Below, one piece after another: positions 51,058 to 59,901 of a DNA stretch of 64,000 nt (position 1 is its first letter; the number at the start of each line of letters is the position of its first letter). The stretch spans positions 1 to 64,000 of the forward strand of contig JAQMWT010000077.1 of NCBI GenBank assembly GCA_029834535.1, in the 5' to 3' direction. The stretch comes from Chrysophaeum taylorii. Its lineage: Eukaryota > Sar > Pelagophyceae > Pelagomonadales > Pelagomonadaceae. Under the pieces are notes generated by a model that did not search any database, was not told the DNA's origin, and saw only the letters and a program-made list of their open reading frames with translations. Position numbers and translations under genes: made by a program.

Positions 51058-51170
51058 TCTTGACCGGCTCCTGTCGGTCCGGCCTGGCTCCCACGCTTGG
51101 GAGATAGAGCAGCCGCTTCATAGCAGTTTACCATTACCCTCACCTTGTGACCGGTCGTCGCCCTTTCCTC

Positions 51171-52313
51171 ATGAACAGCGTGTGCACCGTCAACGTCTGG
51201 TATGAGGGACAGCGTGTTGCGCAGCTCGTGGTAAATCCAGCGACGAGGTTGCGCGAGCTACTCGTCCATCTCGCGGAGCACAATGATAGTATCCCGTTGC
51301 CTGTCGTGGAGGAGGGGGAATGGTCGGAAGCGTCAACATTCCCATACGACGGCTCGGTGTGTGGCGAAGCGACGCTGCTCTTGGTCGAGCAGGGCGACAC
51401 GACACTGCAGGCGCTCGGGTGGTTTCCGTCGGGAGTCCTCGAGCTTCGGCATGTCACACCCGAAGAGCCCGGGAGACGCTACGACGGCCCGCCGCCGTCG
51501 TCTTTTTTCGACGCCGTCCGACGGCGTCACGACGACGCTCTTGCGCTGGACGCGGGCCTCGGCAACCACAGGATTGCGACGACGGCCTCAGCGACCGAGG
51601 CCACCCGAAAGCGCGATGCGGCGGCGGCCAAGGTCGACGCGGCGCGACGCCGAGCGGAGTCGGCCAAGAACGAGCGCGCGGCAACGAAGCTCTGGCAAAT
51701 GCTTGCCAAGCAAGTCGCGGTCGGGCCCAACTTGAGAGACGCAGACCGCTTCTATCTTGTGGTTGACCGCGGTGACGCGCCCGCGCTCTACTACTTCGTG
51801 CCGCGCTCCGCGAGCGCCGGCCGCGCGTTGGCCGACGCCGCCGCGCGGCTTTCGCTCGAGGATGTCGTACTCGTGGAATGCGCAACCGAAACGACAATCG
51901 ACCTGACCGAGCCCATAGCCGCCCAGCTCGCACCCTTTGCAATCCTCCGACTCGTGCCGCGAGCTGCGGCGGCAGTGCCGCGGCCAATACAACCCTCCGT
52001 CGCCGGCGAGGTTGCCGCGCCAGATCCGTGTGCGCGAGAGGAAGAACGAGCAACATCCGATGAAGGAGTTCTGCCGTTGATAGTCAAGTTTGCTTCGACA
52101 ACCCACCATCTCGGCGGTCTTCGCCCCGATTCGACTGTCGCCGATCTCCGAGCTGCCATACGCGACGCGACGGGCGTCGACCCTGCCAGGCAGAATCTCG
52201 TCTGCAAGGCTGCTAGTCTCCTTAACGATCCGACGCGACGACTTAGTTACACGCAGCTTCAACCTAACTCTCGTATTATCCTCATGCGCCAGATGCCGTC
52301 CAAGCATCGTTAA
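51171..52313 (+). CDS. Ubiquitin-like-domain protein (intact member of the duplicated block)
   Basis: About 380 residues. The C-terminal 75 residues fold-match ubiquitin: LIVKFASTTHHLGGLRPDST, VADLRAAIRDATGVDPARQN, LVCKAASLLNDPTRRLSY then LQPNSRIILMRQM, close to UBL domains of adaptor proteins but without a processable Gly-Gly end. The N-terminus (CTVNVWYEGQRVAQLVVNPA) may be a second, diverged UBL, and a third similar stretch may lie near residue 190 (FYLVVDRGDAPALYYFVPRS). An Ala/Arg-rich helix lies between. A role as adaptor to the proteasome or ubiquitin pathway is inference. Start at 51171 is chosen because the decayed paralogue at 46718 aligns there; an in-frame ATG at 51147 exists. The 3' end converges on the Glu/Pro-rich gene 316 bp away. 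Confidence 0.7.
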   Translation: MNSVCTVNVWYEGQRVAQLVVNPATRLRELLVHLAEHNDSIPLPVVEEGEWSEASTFPYDGSVCGEATLLLVEQGDTTLQALGWFPSGVLELRHVTPEEPGRRYDGPPPSSFFDAVRRRHDDALALDAGLGNHRIATTASATEATRKRDAAAAKVDAARRRAESAKNERAATKLWQMLAKQVAVGPNLRDADRFYLVVDRGDAPALYYFVPRSASAGRALADAAARLSLEDVVLVECATETTIDLTEPIAAQLAPFAILRLVPRAAAAVPRPIQPSVAGEVAAPDPCAREEERATSDEGVLPLIVKFASTTHHLGGLRPDSTVADLRAAIRDATGVDPARQNLVCKAASLLNDPTRRLSYTQLQPNSRIILMRQMPSKHR

Positions 52314-52490
52314 GGGCAGTTATTATTATTGTACCTCCGCGCCCGCGCGCTCGCTCCGCCACCAGAGACAGGGGGTGGCACCTTACATGTATTAAAACAA
52401 CGTATTGACCGAAAAGCAGCACACCGTGATAATTACAAACGCGAGAGACTCGTCCATCTCGAAGAAGCGTAGTTCACACACAGGAGAGGC

Positions 52491-52608
52491 GGCGAGTGCA
52501 AAGCGACCGGCGTAATGTCGGGTGAGTCGCCTCGCGTGCCCGTGGGAAGCGGCGAGTGCAAAGCGACCGGCGTAATGTCGGGTGAGTCGCCTCGTGTGCC
52601 CGTGGGAA
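52491..52608. repeat. Two tandem 60-bp units
   Basis: GGCGAGTGCAAAGCGACCGG, then 'cgtaatgtcgggtgagtcgc', repeated at 52491 and 52551 in the gap between the two convergent genes. It is absent from the equivalent gap in block copy 1. Confidence 0.9.
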
Positions 52609-52629
52609 CCGACTCGTGTTGATGTTGGC

Positions 52630-53526
52630 TCAGAGGTTGCACAGCACGACAACGATTGGATCACTAGAGTTGGCGTCGCTGACCTTTACTTTCGACCAGA
52701 GGGACGCGCATCGCGACGTGTGTTCTAGCTCTTTCTCATCTTCATACGTGATATTTTTGAGTGGTATCGTCGCGAGTGGCATCGCCTTGATAGGCTCGGG
52801 GAGTGCTTCAGACAGCCTGGTAGCCTCCTCGACCGGCGCGTCCTGCATGACCTCCTCTTGCAATCGCGACTCGATTGGCGTCTCCGTCGGCACGTCATCA
52901 GCCGCGAGCTCTTCCACCGGCTCTATCGACATAGTCTCCGCCGTCTTGTCGTCAGCAGCAGGCTCCTCCTCTGCAACGACACCAGACTGGTCGACCACCG
53001 GCCCCTTCCTGTTCCTCTCCACTGGCACATCTAGCTCGACCGGCACCTTCTCGAACTTGACGAGTTCGGTAAGTTCCTCCTTCGTCTCATCATCCTCAAA
53101 ATTGCGCGTATTCACCGGCCTCTTTGATGGCGTGTTGTCAGCTGCTGGCTCCATCGGCTTGTCGTCGTCCGCCGAGGGCTCCGTCGGTTTGTCGTTGGTT
53201 GTGGGGGGCACGGGCATGTCGTCCGCCGCGGGCTCCGCCTCAGTAAAGACAGCATGCTGTTCGACCACTAGCTCGTTCCTGTCTTCCACCGCAGGCACAT
53301 CTTGCTTGACTGGCACTGGCTCGACCTTGACCGTCTCGGCTGGTTCCTCCTTGGTCTCGTCCTCGAACTTTGGAATCTCACGCACGCTGGAATCATTCTT
53401 GAGGAGCGAGTTCCTAGCCTTGCTGCTTAAAAAACCATGCAGTCCCGTCACCCGAGCCGCCCTCTTCCTTACCATACGAAGCGAAGACTTCCGCTTGAGC
53501 AGCGTCTTCTCCGGCGGAGTTGCCAT
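52630..53526 (-). CDS. Glu/Pro-rich repeat protein, family member 2
   Basis: 298 residues with the same ends as member 1: MATPPEKTLLKRKSSLRMVR then GFLSSKARNSLLK at the start, DPIVVVLCNL at the end. The middle has about three loose repeats of a unit around ETKEEPAETVKVEPVPVKQD followed by a VVEQ/AADD stretch. The near-C-terminal IKAMPLATIPLKN block is shared with both other members. The protein is highly acidic in the centre and basic at the N-terminus; no membrane segment is apparent. Confidence 0.72.
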   Translation of the reverse strand: MATPPEKTLLKRKSSLRMVRKRAARVTGLHGFLSSKARNSLLKNDSSVREIPKFEDETKEEPAETVKVEPVPVKQDVPAVEDRNELVVEQHAVFTEAEPAADDMPVPPTTNDKPTEPSADDDKPMEPAADNTPSKRPVNTRNFEDDETKEELTELVKFEKVPVELDVPVERNRKGPVVDQSGVVAEEEPAADDKTAETMSIEPVEELAADDVPTETPIESRLQEEVMQDAPVEEATRLSEALPEPIKAMPLATIPLKNITYEDEKELEHTSRCASLWSKVKVSDANSSDPIVVVLCNL

Positions 53527-53626
53527 CTCTTAAGCGCGCTAAGTTTTCACGAAATCGAAGGAATTGAAGAGCAGAATCAGAGCCACGTGTGCGCATAGAG
53601 CTGTCAGAAAAGTATAGAGAGGGTTT

Positions 53627-54639
53627 TTAAAACTGCGTTGTAGTGGGAGGTCCAGTCGAGGCCAGAGCGTTTTTAAAGGTCGACTGGGGTGTTCGTGTGG
53701 GTGCTTGAAGGTTTTGGTGCAGAGGGATATTTTGAAATCTCATAAAGGTTAGGAGTAAAACGGGACAAACGCCCGCTTGTGGGAATTCCCGTTCATGCGC
53801 TCCGTATAGTGTCAAACATACTGAAAGATCGAGCTGGCGCCGACGGTTTCGCCAAGTCGACTGCTAAGAAGGGGGGTAGCGGCTAAAGGTTGGAGGCTGT
53901 GGTGGACAGCAAGCTGGGAGTGGCCGAGAAGGAGGAGAGCAAAGAGCTAGCCGCAACAGCCGCGACGGCAACTACGACGCCCTAGGCGGGCGCTGGCCGG
54001 GGCGGCGGGCGCGGAGGGAGGAGAAGGAGAGTGCAGTAAGCACCCCCTCGGGGGTTACTAGAGAGTGCTTGGGGGTATTAGCCTGGGGTGTATTGAAAAG
54101 TCGTATCCTGAACTGAGGGCAGGGGGTGACTGTGACGGAAATGAAAAATCACTCCAGAGGATTCTGAAGCGCAGTGAGAAAAGAACGGAAGAACCACCTG
54201 TAACCCGCGACGTCTTCGTGACGCTAAAGTCTAGTAAAGATGCCAGCCGCCCTTTTGCTCGAAGTTACCGCGAAGAGATGTCGTTCTCAACGGACGGCGC
54301 AGGGGTAGAGATAGCAGACTTCTCTGCAATCAAAGTGGCAACAAACGTCGCACGAATGCGGCGAAAATGCTGGCTGGTTAATAAAGAAATGAAAACGAGA
54401 TAACAAACAAAACCCCTACGCACGAGCTGACGAAATCCTTAAGTAGCGGAAACGGCAAATCAGGCAGATCTGGAGAAGCCGACCCCGCTTAACCGCTACA
54501 CTCGTCTCCGCTCCGGGGACTTTCTACGAATCGAATTTTCTGACTCGTGGCAAGCCCCCCCGATGCCGGATAGCCAACTTCTAGAGATCTGAAGCCTCAT
54601 TCCGGTAATAACGACCTCAAGAGCTAACTTCCTAACTTA
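53627..54639. other. Interval without a recognisable gene; motif copies and an LTR-end-like piece
   Basis: Holds an inverted GTCGAC-type motif (53670-53725), a second partial one (53855-53880), and at 54271-54329 a stretch resembling the outer end of the Copia LTR (shared 'gttctcaacggacgg' and 'cttctctgca'/'tttctctgca'). No gene is supported. Confidence 0.5.
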
Positions 54640-54975
54640 TGGCCAGCCCAGTGCATGGGGCGTAGGCTAGTCGCAGCGCTGTAGCGCGCAGGATCAGAAT
54701 CACGGGGAAAAGAGTAGAGAGGCGCTGAAAGGAGCGTCGGGGAAGATTTGACGCGTGTTGCCATACGACGCGGAGACCGCGATTTGCCTGACAACCATCT
54801 CGTCGTTAACGTTTCTTTCTGCGTCCCTAGGCCATTAGCCGTCCCGCTGCGAACGTTCCGGCTTCCAACCGGCCCGCCCGGGAGGTGAGCAGGTGCCAAC
54901 CTACGCCGGGAGGACGGATGCCCTCGCAAGGCGCAGGTTCGAAAGGCACCGTCCTCCGTCGAAACCGTGCAATAA
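54640..54975 (-). repeat. Dispersed GC-rich repeat, copy 3 (inverted)
   Basis: Reverse complement of copy 1 over nearly its whole length, including the 'ccatgcactgggctggcc' end and the 'ggaacgttcgcagcgggacg' centre. Confidence 0.8.
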
Positions 54976-54989
54976 GCGATCACCATAAA

Positions 54990-55950
54990 ATCACTAAAAC
55001 AAGTCGCCGTTGTAGTGATGAAATGACGAACCTCTAGTATTGCCCTTGTTTCTCAAGTTTCCGCGCGTCCAGGATCCACGGCGCCTAATCCTCAAAGCTC
55101 CACCTCGACTACGCACGCCAAGAACACGTGCGTCTTCTGATGTGTGTCGACGATTTTACCACATCGCTCCTAACTTTTGGCGTTCGCCCCCCAAAAACCG
55201 AAACTCATTCTGGCGATCTCAAAGAATTTGCCGTTGGATGTGGCAGGAGTTCTTTTGAAATCCCCGGAACTCCCGCAGCGCCGACACTAAGTCTTCTTCC
55301 TTCTGTTGTTGAGGGGGTTATCGCACTTCGCGGTTATCTCCACTATTCTTAATAATGGGGAGGGCTGATATCAGCGTTGTCACGTGCATTAGGGCACAAT
55401 GGCGAGGTAGTCTTGTCCCATGCACAGAATGAGGCTGAATCTACAGGCTTCGGGCTGGTCCGTCAAAGTTAGAAATAAAGAGGGGTCGGACGTTTACACA
55501 GACCGCGCTTCGGCGGCAAGTACCCGCGGCTTGGGTGGGGCGAGAGTGTCCCGTCGGTACCGTGGCACACGAACGCAAAAGAGATCCATCTCGTCCTCGT
55601 GTCAGGCTCGAACCACCCGCAAATCGACGAGAGAGCTGCCAGTAACGCGTCTTGTGCAGAGTGGCTGGGAGGGTCGAGCGAAGCCCAATTCGCTTTATTC
55701 GACTTTCAGTTTTATTAGACCCCCAGCCTGCCGGTCGGCCCGTGTCGCATAATCATCGATCCAACAAGATGTCGGCAGTCGCCCTTCGACCGTCGGTCTC
55801 TCCGAGTTAAGCGGGTGCCTGCGCTTACGGTGGTGGCGGTGGTGGTGGTGTAATAGAATTGCCTTGTTTTGTGGGAATCGTGGGGACTAATTTGCTTATC
55901 CAGTCGTCCCTATTGTTTCCGCTATAGTGGCTTGAACATTGGAGGACTCT
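54990..55950. other. Interval without a recognisable gene
   Basis: Only short open frames. One (55128-55352) contains LLMCVDDFTTSLLTFGV, which faintly recalls the VDD strand of a reverse transcriptase, but nothing around it supports this. Confidence 0.35.
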
Positions 55951-55959
55951 GCGAGAGGC

Positions 55960-56995
55960 CGATGCAGCGGACGAGCATGACTTTCGGGCTGCCGGCTCTC
56001 TCCCACCGCGCGCTTTGCTATCGATATCGCTGTCCTACAGCTTGTCGCTACATAATCCTCACTTTACGCGCACGCGCATGATGACAAGGACGCAAGGTCG
56101 TGCGTGCGCTTCGATGCACTGGACGCAGACACCACATCATTCCGAGGCCTCGGAGCGCACGTCGTCAAGCTCAACGTCGATAGCCTCTTGTCAGAGAGCG
56201 GCGGTGTTGCTTCACGAGGCCCGCACGACCCTCATCACAGGCACGCCGGGACTCAGTGGCCTTCGGTCAGGCGACCGGACTCCAGTTCCGCGTCGATGCC
56301 AACCGAGCCTGGACTCCAAGCAAAAACGTCGAGTTTGATTTTGCGCTATCTCTCCGCTACCGACTAATTCGAGGGAAAGTCGGCCGGCCACGTGCGCATG
56401 GCGTTGGCCAAATCGAGCGCATGGCGCACGCCATCGTGTTCGACATGTCTATCGTCCAGCATGTGTGTCGATCGCCGAGCATGTCACGTCCTCTCCGGAG
56501 AAGTAATGGTCCGAATCCTAGACCGAAACAGCCGCGTGCGAGCTTTTTGATTTGATGTCACGTTCGCGCTCACACATCACCGCCGGCTTACCTCAAGCCG
56601 GCAATACTTTGAGTCGAGACGACTTTCTGGATTGCTCAGAGACGACACGAAGGCAAAACTTGTGTGCTTTTCGTTGTCTAGGTCGCATGGTGACGCGACA
56701 CAGATACAGTTTCTTCGAGTCCAACGTCGAGCTGAAGCATGCGGCTACGATACTCGCGTTAGTCCCAACAAATGTCTCATATATACCGACTTGTGTTGTT
56801 CCTACCTTCGATGCCCACAGCTCACTCAAGATCGTGCGTGGGACGCTCACGCACAGAGTCGGCGCATATGTGTAGCTGCGCACCGGAGAATCGGCTACCG
56901 TTCCAAGTACTTCGCGATAAGAAGATGCTTCGCTCTTCGTTCGCTCAGCTCATAAAGAACATCGCCGCGCAACATGTCATCAAAGGCTGTATGTG
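55960..56995 (+). pseudogene. Decayed copy of the MenC (3') part of PHYLLO
   Basis: DNA-level match to 41700-42770: the 'ctctctcccaccgcgcgctt' start, 'cgtcgtcaagctcaa', a segment encoding [13 protein letters not shown] (functional copy [13 protein letters not shown]), the block around 56700-56760 matching the [10 protein letters not shown] region, and the end 'ttcgttcgctcagctca'. Stops and shifts occur throughout. It marks the left edge of block copy 3. Confidence 0.75.
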
Positions 56996-56999
56996 AAAG

Positions 57000-57539
57000 T
57001 AACAGGGATGGCGCACCAGCGCTCATGTAACTAACTAACTTCAGACCTCACCCGAGTATGGGAGCCAGGCCGGACCGGCAGGAGCCGGTACGGAATCACA
57101 GAAGAAATCACGCAGTTGGGGCAGAGGCGAGGGACAAGGACGGACGTGTTGATGGTGGACCGCCACTGCGCGCGGTCTTGTGCGAGGTCGCGCAAAAGCG
57201 TGGCAGGCCGCGGACGTGTTGGCCCACGAACAATCGACCTGTCCGTCGCGTTCTGCCCAACCGAGCGAACCTCATGTTATCAAGTGAAAACTGACTTATT
57301 TCTGCAATTGACTCTGCTTCGCTCAGACCCACCGGCTAGGTACGAAGTTGATTATATATTCGTTATTTTGTTGTTCTCAGATTAGATGCGACGGCACAAA
57401 TGTTGTGGCATAGAGTAGTCGAAAATGGGTTAGATTCGGGTCCTCTCAATAAACTCGTACTAGTAGCAGGTTCACTCGTGAGCCGAGATTCTTCGGCGAG
57501 AACCCCCAGAGATCGTCGGTCCACGGAGTACGACGCCCG
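57000..57539. other. Interval without a recognisable gene
   Basis: Lies where block copy 1 has the TIR transposon and spacer. No TIR or transposase sequence was found here. Confidence 0.35.
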
Positions 57540-58330
57540 TGTGTCGGACTTAACCCAGAGCTCCCACGTATGAATGAAGGCAGATGTGTGTGTCACAAGA
57601 AGCGATACAGGAGGTGGATGGGAGGTTCTTGCATGCACGAGTGGTGGGCCCGTCGAACAGCACCGAGGTGGCAAACAAGCCATTTTGCGTGTGCCAAGAT
57701 GAAATTTTGTGAACGTGGGAGGGGCAGATCACCCATGATGAAGAGATGAACGGATGAAAGCCGGAGTGCACTCGTTCACATCCGCCACCTCTTTAACGAC
57801 AGAGGCACGTTCTTCCTATAACCACAGAGACGAAATTATTGTCGAAGCTATCGACCCCGGCAGTTGCCAAAAATGCTCGCCACGACGATGCTTTCGATAG
57901 TCACTGTGAAGCTCTACTCCACGATGAGTTTCTGCGTCGCAGCTCATGATAGAAAACGCATAGGGAAATGGAAACTCACTTCGATGCAATGGTCGTCGAG
58001 GTGTCGATCTAGACGATATTGATACCGACAAACTCTGAATCTAAAATCGAGACAACGTCGGTGTGCTTGAACTGAGTTGCCTTGAGTCGATCCTTTTTCA
58101 GTGATGTACCCTTGGACCCAGTGATATGCATTGAAGGACCAGTGATGTGAAATTTACCCATAATTTTTTGTGGTTGTCTGCAAATCGGCGATGGAGGCGT
58201 TAAACGAGATGTTGACCTCATATAATAGTTGGAGATGGTGGCGTCGCTCTTGGGGGGCCGTCACGGATCCCTTGATTTCAATGAAGGTCGCGCGCACCAT
58301 GTGAGCAATCGTGATATATGAGGTTCGGGA
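57540..58330 (-). pseudogene. Decayed copy of the secreted beta-helix-like gene
   Basis: Matches 45000-45730 at DNA level: 'gcactcgttcacatccgcca' versus 'gcactcgttcgtgcccgcca', then the blocks around 'tccacgatgagtttctgcg', 'ttcgatgcaatggtcgtcga' and 'ggtggcgtcgctct', in the same order. No open frame of length remains. Confidence 0.7.
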
Positions 58331-58348
58331 ATGGAATAGTGCTCGATT

Positions 58349-58567
58349 CTACGAAATCTTAACTAGGCGTATCGTGCACTGGCTTGCAGCATTTGTTGTC
58401 GAGATTGTCGACGTCGTGGGTGAACAGGAGGAGCTCACCCGAATAGCCCAGCGCGTTGTGCTTATCAAGTTATAGCGCATCGCCACGCGCTGGAACTGCG
58501 CCATGACGTCGCGCGCGGTGGCCGGGTCCATCTTGAGGCTGGAGGTGTAGTAGACCGCGCACGGCAA
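58349..58567 (-). other. Small conserved-looking reading-frame fragment, unidentified
   Basis: The first frame gives PCAVYYTSSLKMDPATARDV then MAQFQRVAMRYNL; after a shift of one base the next frame gives KHNALGYSGELLLFTHDVDN then LDNKCC. Composition and the two complementary frames suggest an exon or pseudogene piece with a frameshift or an intron. I do not recognise the family. Confidence 0.4.
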
Positions 58568-58615
58568 GTCGGGAAATGCAATTTATTCTAGGATCGAGAT
58601 ACTATCCTAAATGCG

Positions 58616-58975
58616 CGGGTTTTGCCCCTCCCACGGTCACCCTGCCCGGCGCCCCCAACCTCCGAACACCCTGCGTGCACACGAATCATCCCCCCCCTCA
58701 TTGCAGTCGACCATTAAATACCCTAGATACCTCCAAACACCCTGCGTGCGCACAACCCCCTCCCCCCCCCTTAGCAGTTGACCTTCAATACCCTAGATAC
58801 GCTCCTCAACGCCCGTGCCTCCCCCCTCGTACCCCTCAGAGCATCCGACTTTTAAAACCCTAGAGACCTCGCTCGCACTCCCCCCCCTCTTAGCAGTCGA
58901 CTTTCAAGAACCCTAGATACCTCCCCACTTGGCAGTCATTTTTAGCAAACTCAGGATACTAGGTGATATCTTCCA
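58616..58975. repeat. Array of about four degenerate 60-75 bp units (GTCGAC...CCCTAGA)
   Basis: Each unit has a C-rich run, TTAGCAGTCGAC or a variant, TTTYAA, then ACCCTAGAKACCTCC. Boundaries fall at the CCCTAGA elements near 58722, 58795, 58862 and 58917. Single units lie near 9700, 28008, 44530, 50535, 50725, 53680 and 53860. Confidence 0.7.
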
Positions 58976-59149
58976 TACTATTGGTGTCTTGGCAGTAAGT
59001 TTTAGCCGGGCATTTTGACGTCGACCGTTGAGTTAAGTTTGTCCACGGCGCCAGGACTCACATCAAACCTCGTTATCAAAACTCCAGGCCCAAGATTTTG
59101 ATGGTCTAGCGGGACAATCAGGTAGCAGGACAGCGACGCGCAACAGCAG

Positions 59150-59603
59150 CACACGACAAAATCCTGAGCGCGAACGGCTTTCGCTCGAGTGCGTCATGCT
59201 CGTCGACCGCGAAACTGAAGCGATCATCTAGCTGACCGAGCCGATCGTCGATCAGGTCGATCAGCCCATACCCATCATACTCGTCCTACTCGTGCCGCGC
59301 GCTTCCGCAGCGGACTTGCGACCAACACCGCCCTTGCCCGCCGTGAGGCAGCCAGTTCTATCAACACAAAAGAAACAACTCGTAAAATTAGACGTGCCGT
59401 TGATAGTTAAGCATGCCGATACGATCCACCGCCCCGGCAGCCTCGAACCCCGTTTACGTGACCACATCCCAGATCTGCCATCCGCGATGCTCCCGGCGAG
59501 AAAACAGAAGCCCGCTTACACTTCTAGTTCCCTCTACAAGCCGACGCGCCGTCTTTGCGACACCCAGCTTCAATCCGGCACCCTCCTTATTCCCATGCGT
59601 TAG
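59150..59603 (+). pseudogene. Decayed C-terminal half of the ubiquitin-like-domain gene (block copy 3)
   Basis: Follows 51830-52313: 'gaaactgaagcgatcatcta' (ETTIDLTE region), 'ctgaccgagccgatcgtcga', 'ctcgtgccgcgcgcttccgc', 'ccgttgatagttaagc' and the end 'cttattcccatgcgttagg' versus 'attatcctcatgcgccag'. It is shifted and interrupted. It is followed, as in the other copies, by a convergent Glu/Pro-rich gene about 300 bp away. Confidence 0.75.
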
Positions 59604-59901
59604 GTGTCGTTGGAAGTAAAGTTCGTGACAGCGCATAATCCTCCGCAGGCCGGGTATAGTGGAAGGCACTGCTCTCAGAGCACTAATACTAAAAAACAAC
59701 GAGCGCATTATGGTACACTTCCAAAAGAAAGAGGCTCATCTGGGTAGAGCATACTTCAGGATAAGAAGCGCGAGCGCGCACCGAGGGTTGTGTGCGAGCT
59801 TCAGCGCGCAGAAATAGTTTCATGCAGTCGTTGTGTCCATTCGCCTCGGTCGCCAGTTTGTACACGCTCGGCTGATTGTACACGCTCGCGCTGATGTTGG
59901 C

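Noticed and set aside
55128-55352. CVDDF in a short plus-strand frame as a reverse transcriptase
   Set aside because: A single four-residue resemblance with no flanking RT blocks.
58616-58975. CCCTAGA units as telomere repeats
   Set aside because: Units are 60-75 bp and degenerate, with CCCTAG only once each; no short head-to-tail array.
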